This document shows, piece by piece, positions 61,015 to 64,000 of a stretch of DNA of 64,000 nt; position 1 is the stretch's first letter, and each line of letters starts with the position of its first letter. This DNA is from Paraburkholderia aromaticivorans (lineage in GTDB: Bacteria; Pseudomonadota; Gammaproteobacteria; Burkholderiales; Burkholderiaceae). A model generated the notes under the pieces. That model was given only the letters and a program-made list of their open reading frames with translations. It was not told the DNA's origin and did no database searches. The stretch covers positions 2,232,001 through 2,296,000 of the forward strand of contig NZ_CP051516.1 in assembly GCF_012689525.1 (NCBI RefSeq), in the 5' to 3' direction. The translations under genes were made by a program, and so were the position numbers.

Positions 61015-61527
61015 TCAACTTTCGACGGGCTGCGCGACCGGTTCCTCGACCACGCCGCCCTTTCCGGGCGAGACTTGAGCATCAGACTGAGTAGACAAAC
61101 GTAGGTAAGCTGCCGCCAGCCTTCGGAGTTCTTCCTCAGACGCGTCCTCGATGCCAATCAGTTTGTTGTTTGCGGCTCGATGCGAGGAAAGCAGTTCATT
61201 CAGCTTTAGATGCAACGCTACGCTGTCTTTGTTCTGGCTCTGCTGGATCAGAAAAACCATTAGAAAGGTGACGATGGTGGTGCCTGTGTTGATGACCAGT
61301 TGCCATCCGTCCGAGTAGTGGAAGATAGGCCCTGTGACGACCCAGGCGACGATCGTCAGCACGGCAAGGCAGAATGCAGCGGGTGAACCGGCCCATCGTG
61401 TGACGAGGCTTGCAAACCGGTCGAATAGGCGCGTTAGCGGGTGACAGCCGGCGTAAGCAGGGCTCGATGTGTCCGGAACGGTGTCGAGTTCGTCAGTGGG
61501 CGAAGGCGCGACAGGTTGGGTAGGCAT
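61015..61527 (-). CDS. low-affinity iron permease family protein
   Basis: A 170-residue membrane protein with two hydrophobic spans: AAFCLAVLTIVAWVVTGPIF and TGTTIVTFLMVFLIQQSQNK, the pattern of the low-affinity Fe/Cu permease family (PF04120). The following LHLKLNELLSSHRAANNKLI segment is also typical. The ATG at 61527 has GGAG seven bases upstream. The frame stays open to an ATG at 61593, which has no such site and would add a 22-residue acidic extension. Transport activity in bacteria is not established for this family. Confidence 0.85.
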   Translation of the reverse strand: MPTQPVAPSPTDELDTVPDTSSPAYAGCHPLTRLFDRFASLVTRWAGSPAAFCLAVLTIVAWVVTGPIFHYSDGWQLVINTGTTIVTFLMVFLIQQSQNKDSVALHLKLNELLSSHRAANNKLIGIEDASEEELRRLAAAYLRLSTQSDAQVSPGKGGVVEEPVAQPVES

Positions 61528-61830
61528 GACCGGCTCCAGAAGGTTGGGCGTCTCTTCCTCTGCAAACTTCATGCCGCTGTCGGTTGAAATCATTCTGCAA
61601 GGATAGAACCGGCCGCCGGCGTTAATCGGTCGTTCTCACCTGCATCCGTGTGGATCGCCCTTCGGCAACCGATACCGGCGTTGTACTTCTTACCTGGCGA
61701 GAGCGACTCCCAGATGGTCATTGCGGCGGGATTACCTGACGGCTGGTCAAAGCGAGCAGACCACGTTCGGCACGGGTCGGCGACCGTAGCGTCCACGCCG
61801 TAAACTACGACCGCTGGTATCGAGCAAGCC

Positions 61831-62235
61831 TTATGGTCTGTCTTCGTTATATTCGGCGCGCACCCCGGCGGGCAGCCATGGCTCTTTGTGGCAACACCAA
61901 AGCTCGTAGCTCGGCTCATACAGGCCCACACGATCAAAGGCTCCAAGCGGAAGATCCAGTTCGTCGCTGTCGTTGTATTCCATGAACGCGACCGACCCGC
62001 ATGTCGGGCAAAAATGTCTTTGCGCCCCGGGCGAACTCTGCCACGCCTGCGTAGCGCCGGACAGCTCCACGGCGCGACGCTCGAACATGGCATAACCGCC
62101 AAACACGTTGCCATGTATCCGCCGACATGTCATACAGTGACATATCGACACTCGCCGCGGTCGCATGCTGACGCGAAATCGCACTGCTCCGCACGCACAT
62201 CCGCCGGTTTCTTCGACTGATTCATTCGTCGTCAT
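61831..62235 (-). CDS. GFA family zinc protein
   Basis: A 134-residue protein of the glutathione-dependent formaldehyde-activating (Gfa/CENP-V) family. Zinc-binding cysteines are in GGCACGAVRF (13, 15), CHCMTC (32, 34, 37) and FCPTCGS (76, 79). The ATG at 62235 has AAGGAGGG upstream; the frame is open further but the added part looks random. Members bind zinc; formaldehyde activation is shown for only a few. No operon partner is visible. Confidence 0.9.
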   Translation of the reverse strand: MTTNESVEETGGCACGAVRFRVSMRPRRVSICHCMTCRRIHGNVFGGYAMFERRAVELSGATQAWQSSPGAQRHFCPTCGSVAFMEYNDSDELDLPLGAFDRVGLYEPSYELWCCHKEPWLPAGVRAEYNEDRP

Positions 62236-62501
62236 CACCACGCCCTCCTTCGCGAACGCCGAGGACTGCGCGCCATCCCTCACTTGTCGCTCTTCTTCGG
62301 AATCTTCGTGCGCGACTTGCACGCCTGATTCAATGCAATCGCTACAGCCTGTTTGTACAAGCGCATCTGTTGCGACAATGGCAAGCCGTATGCGGCCGTC
62401 AATTAGGCTGGCAGTCACTTGGTCGAGCGGTTCCTTCCTCAAGACTCTTTGGTCGACTCTCTGGCGTTCGCGACCTAAGATCTAACATCGCTTTGCCGGA
62501 C

Positions 62502-63038
62502 TTAAAGCACCGCAGTCTTGTCGCCCACCGATCTGCTGCCCACCGCATCGAGCTTGCCCTGCAGTTCCGCCTTGCGTTTCGCCATTTTCTCGCCCAGCGT
62601 GCGCAGATTGCACTTCGACTTGCGCAGTTCCGGAAAGAGCTCCTGCTCTTCTTCCTCCACATGATGACCCACCATCTCGCTCATTACCTTGAAGGTAGCG
62701 TCGAAGCCCTTGTCGCCCGCTTTCATCGTTTCAAACTTCGCGATCAGGGTCTTGACGAGGAAGTGCTCGACGTACGCTTCTTCGACGTCGATCTTGTCGC
62801 TGTCAGGCAGAACGTCCTGCGCCGCCGGATAAAGCAGTTCCTCTTCAAGCATCGCGTGAATGGATAGCTCCTCGCAGGCACGCTGCGCGAGTGCCGACTT
62901 CGCTTCAAGATCATCGTCCGCGGCTTTCTTGAACGCCGTGAACAATTTTTCGACTGCGCGATGCTCCGCCTCGAGAAAGGCTAGTGCATCGTGTGCGCCG
63001 GATTCAGTCGCCTTGTTGTCCTGCTTCGTCGCTTCCAT
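62502..63038 (-). CDS. hemerythrin-domain protein
   Basis: A 178-residue four-helix-bundle protein with the hemerythrin HHE layout: His26, His61 with Glu65, His92, His125/126 and Glu130 (HHVEEEEQELFPEL). It probably binds a di-iron site that senses or carries oxygen or NO. The ATG at 63038 has AGGAGAGC upstream; an ATG 18 bases earlier lacks a site. No sensor domain is fused, so it is a stand-alone form common in Burkholderia. Neighbours are unrelated. Confidence 0.88.
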   Translation of the reverse strand: MEATKQDNKATESGAHDALAFLEAEHRAVEKLFTAFKKAADDDLEAKSALAQRACEELSIHAMLEEELLYPAAQDVLPDSDKIDVEEAYVEHFLVKTLIAKFETMKAGDKGFDATFKVMSEMVGHHVEEEEQELFPELRKSKCNLRTLGEKMAKRKAELQGKLDAVGSRSVGDKTAVL

Positions 63039-63361
63039 GTTGCTCTCCTCGGCCATACGGTTGAACGCTTAATCGAGCAAACGGTATGCCCAGTCACCGC
63101 GAGGTCTGCGGAAGTGATCGGCCGGACGTGTTCGTTAGCGCGACTGCGCGAATGTACAACTGGGGTTTCAATTCGCATTCAGTCTGCGAAGCGATTTCCG
63201 CCGGCGGCTGCCGTCTCGCGCACACGATTTGCCGATTTAGGTTCGACAGCATCAGTTCCGCGCTCGAATTGCACCGGCGCACCGATCGCAGCCTGATAGG
63301 TATGCCCGTTGCGGTCTTCATCAGGGATGAACTGGACAACCGTTATTCGATCGGGCCTGAC
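63039..63361. other. intergenic region
   Basis: About 320 bases between the hemerythrin gene (minus) and a small gene (plus). The plus-strand frame of the small gene is open back to 63086 but has no good start signal. Nothing else was recognised. Confidence 0.4.
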
Positions 63362-63541
63362 ATGAAAAATCCGTGGATGAAAAAGAATCCCTTCCTCAGC
63401 ATGTGGTTGAGCGGAGCCAATGCAGTGGCGGGCTCAGCGCGCGGTCACGCGACGGCGGCGGCGAAGCGCGGGACCACCGCTTTCTGGACCGCTGCACTCG
63501 CACCGCCGAAACCCAAAAAGAAAAGACGAACGCGTCGCTGA
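63362..63541 (+). CDS. small basic hypothetical protein
   Basis: A 59-residue frame beginning MKNPWMKKNPFLSMWLSGAN and ending with the lysine/arginine-rich tail PKPKKKRRTRR. The middle is alanine-rich and helical. Short proteins with this N-terminal pattern are common in Burkholderiaceae without known function; the basic tail suggests nucleic-acid or acidic-surface binding. No strong ribosome-binding site is seen, and upstream starts are possible. Confidence 0.5.
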   Translation: MKNPWMKKNPFLSMWLSGANAVAGSARGHATAAAKRGTTAFWTAALAPPKPKKKRRTRR

Positions 63542-63684
63542 CTCGAACTGCATGTGGCATGTCGAGCCTGAAAGGGTGCACCATGTTCGAGGCGTCTCCG
63601 GCATGGCAACACGCACAGCCGTATGAGCGGTAGGTTGAATCAATGCGGGACGTGGCAAGCCTGCGCCGGCCCGGCAACCGCCTG

Positions 63685-64000
63685 CTAGAAGCGCTCCGAC
63701 GTTAGGGGATCGGCCTGCCCGTGGAAATACTTCCTGAGCGCCTCCGCAAAGGGTGCTTTGTCGATCGCCGCACGTTCGAATAGCGTCATCGACGAGTGAA
63801 ACTTCAGATAATCCGGATACCCGAAAATTTCTTCTATTGAACGATCTTCGACAACGTTGACGTATTGCGTCGATTGCCTCAGCCGTTCACCCAGTACCGG
63901 ATGGCGCAGGTAAGCATCAGCCTCGGCCAACGACGAAATCGCGAACCGCTGCGCCGTTGCACTCGTTCCAAGCCCCTGGATCTGCGGAAACACGAACCAC
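63685..64000 (-). CDS. DUF1810 family protein (5'-truncated by window edge)
   Basis: The C-terminal 105 residues of a DUF1810 protein. The frame is open to the right edge, reading WFVFPQIQGLGTSATAQRFA, which matches the family's central motif; the N-terminal part is outside the window. The conserved LRHPVLGERLRQ segment and the final FGYPDYLKFHSSMTLFERA region are intact. The family is of calpastatin-like annotation, function unclear. Confidence 0.85.
   Translation of the reverse strand, partial: WFVFPQIQGLGTSATAQRFAISSLAEADAYLRHPVLGERLRQSTQYVNVVEDRSIEEIFGYPDYLKFHSSMTLFERAAIDKAPFAEALRKYFHGQADPLTSERF

Noticed and set aside
61594..61830. Small frame on the minus strand (61590-62114) overlapping the GFA gene
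   Set aside because: It overlaps the GFA gene in another frame; the GFA frame has all zinc-binding cysteines.

Overview
This window is high-GC (roughly 60-65%) Gram-negative DNA of Burkholderia/Paraburkholderia type. The signs are a Burkholderia-style porin, a divergent KfrA-like gene and tyrosine recombinase, an E. coli-length IlvD, an anthranilate-dioxygenase-like operon with an AraC regulator, and dense operons with ATGA overlaps. No rRNA, tRNA, CRISPR array or intact transposon was seen. Genus is inferred from gene content, not from a database search.

Positions 1-34,200 form a sulfur island. Region A (1-11,047, plus strand) holds two SsuABC/TauABC-type importers, a cysteine-dioxygenase-like protein, an FMO-like flavoprotein, a TauD-type dioxygenase, and a flavoprotein/ferredoxin pair. 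Region B (12,416-17,284) is a family 2A encapsulin operon: rhodanese, serine O-acetyltransferase, XRE regulator, shell protein, and a SufS-type cysteine desulfurase with a 293-residue disordered N-terminal extension that is the expected cargo-loading domain. A CmcJ/NvfI-type oxidoreductase and a flavin-dependent (LLM-class) monooxygenase follow. Region C (20,007-27,255, minus strand) is a GntR-led operon with a second flavoprotein/ferredoxin pair, another sulfonate-type importer, a HEAT-repeat protein and a DUF971 protein. Region D (27,522-34,205) has a second LLM monooxygenase, a polar amino-acid importer lacking its own ATPase gene, and a fourth SsuABC-type importer. The apparent logic is import of organosulfur compounds, oxidative or reductive release of sulfur, conversion of serine and sulfur to cysteine, and mobilisation or storage of cysteine sulfur in a protein shell.

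Positions 34,500-41,100 hold housekeeping and mobile-type genes: a groES-groEL operon behind a clear CIRCE element, a divergent KfrA-like gene and tyrosine recombinase around a 14-bp inverted repeat, and ilvD. Positions 41,393-46,755 encode envelope and signalling proteins: a DUF1571 protein, an anti-sigma factor with no visible sigma partner, a poly-glycine lipoprotein, and a GGDEF-EAL protein.

Positions 46,987-57,327 look catabolic: MFS transporter, cupin, porin, LysR regulator, flavin reductase, two tandem CDGSH proteins, and a complete three-component ring-hydroxylating dioxygenase with a divergent AraC regulator. A decayed TonB-dependent receptor follows. Next comes a yybP-ykoY (manganese) riboswitch ahead of a TMEM165/GDT1-family gene. 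The right end is sparse: small hypothetical genes, an iron-permease-like protein, a GFA-family protein, a hemerythrin-like protein and a DUF1810 gene cut by the window edge.
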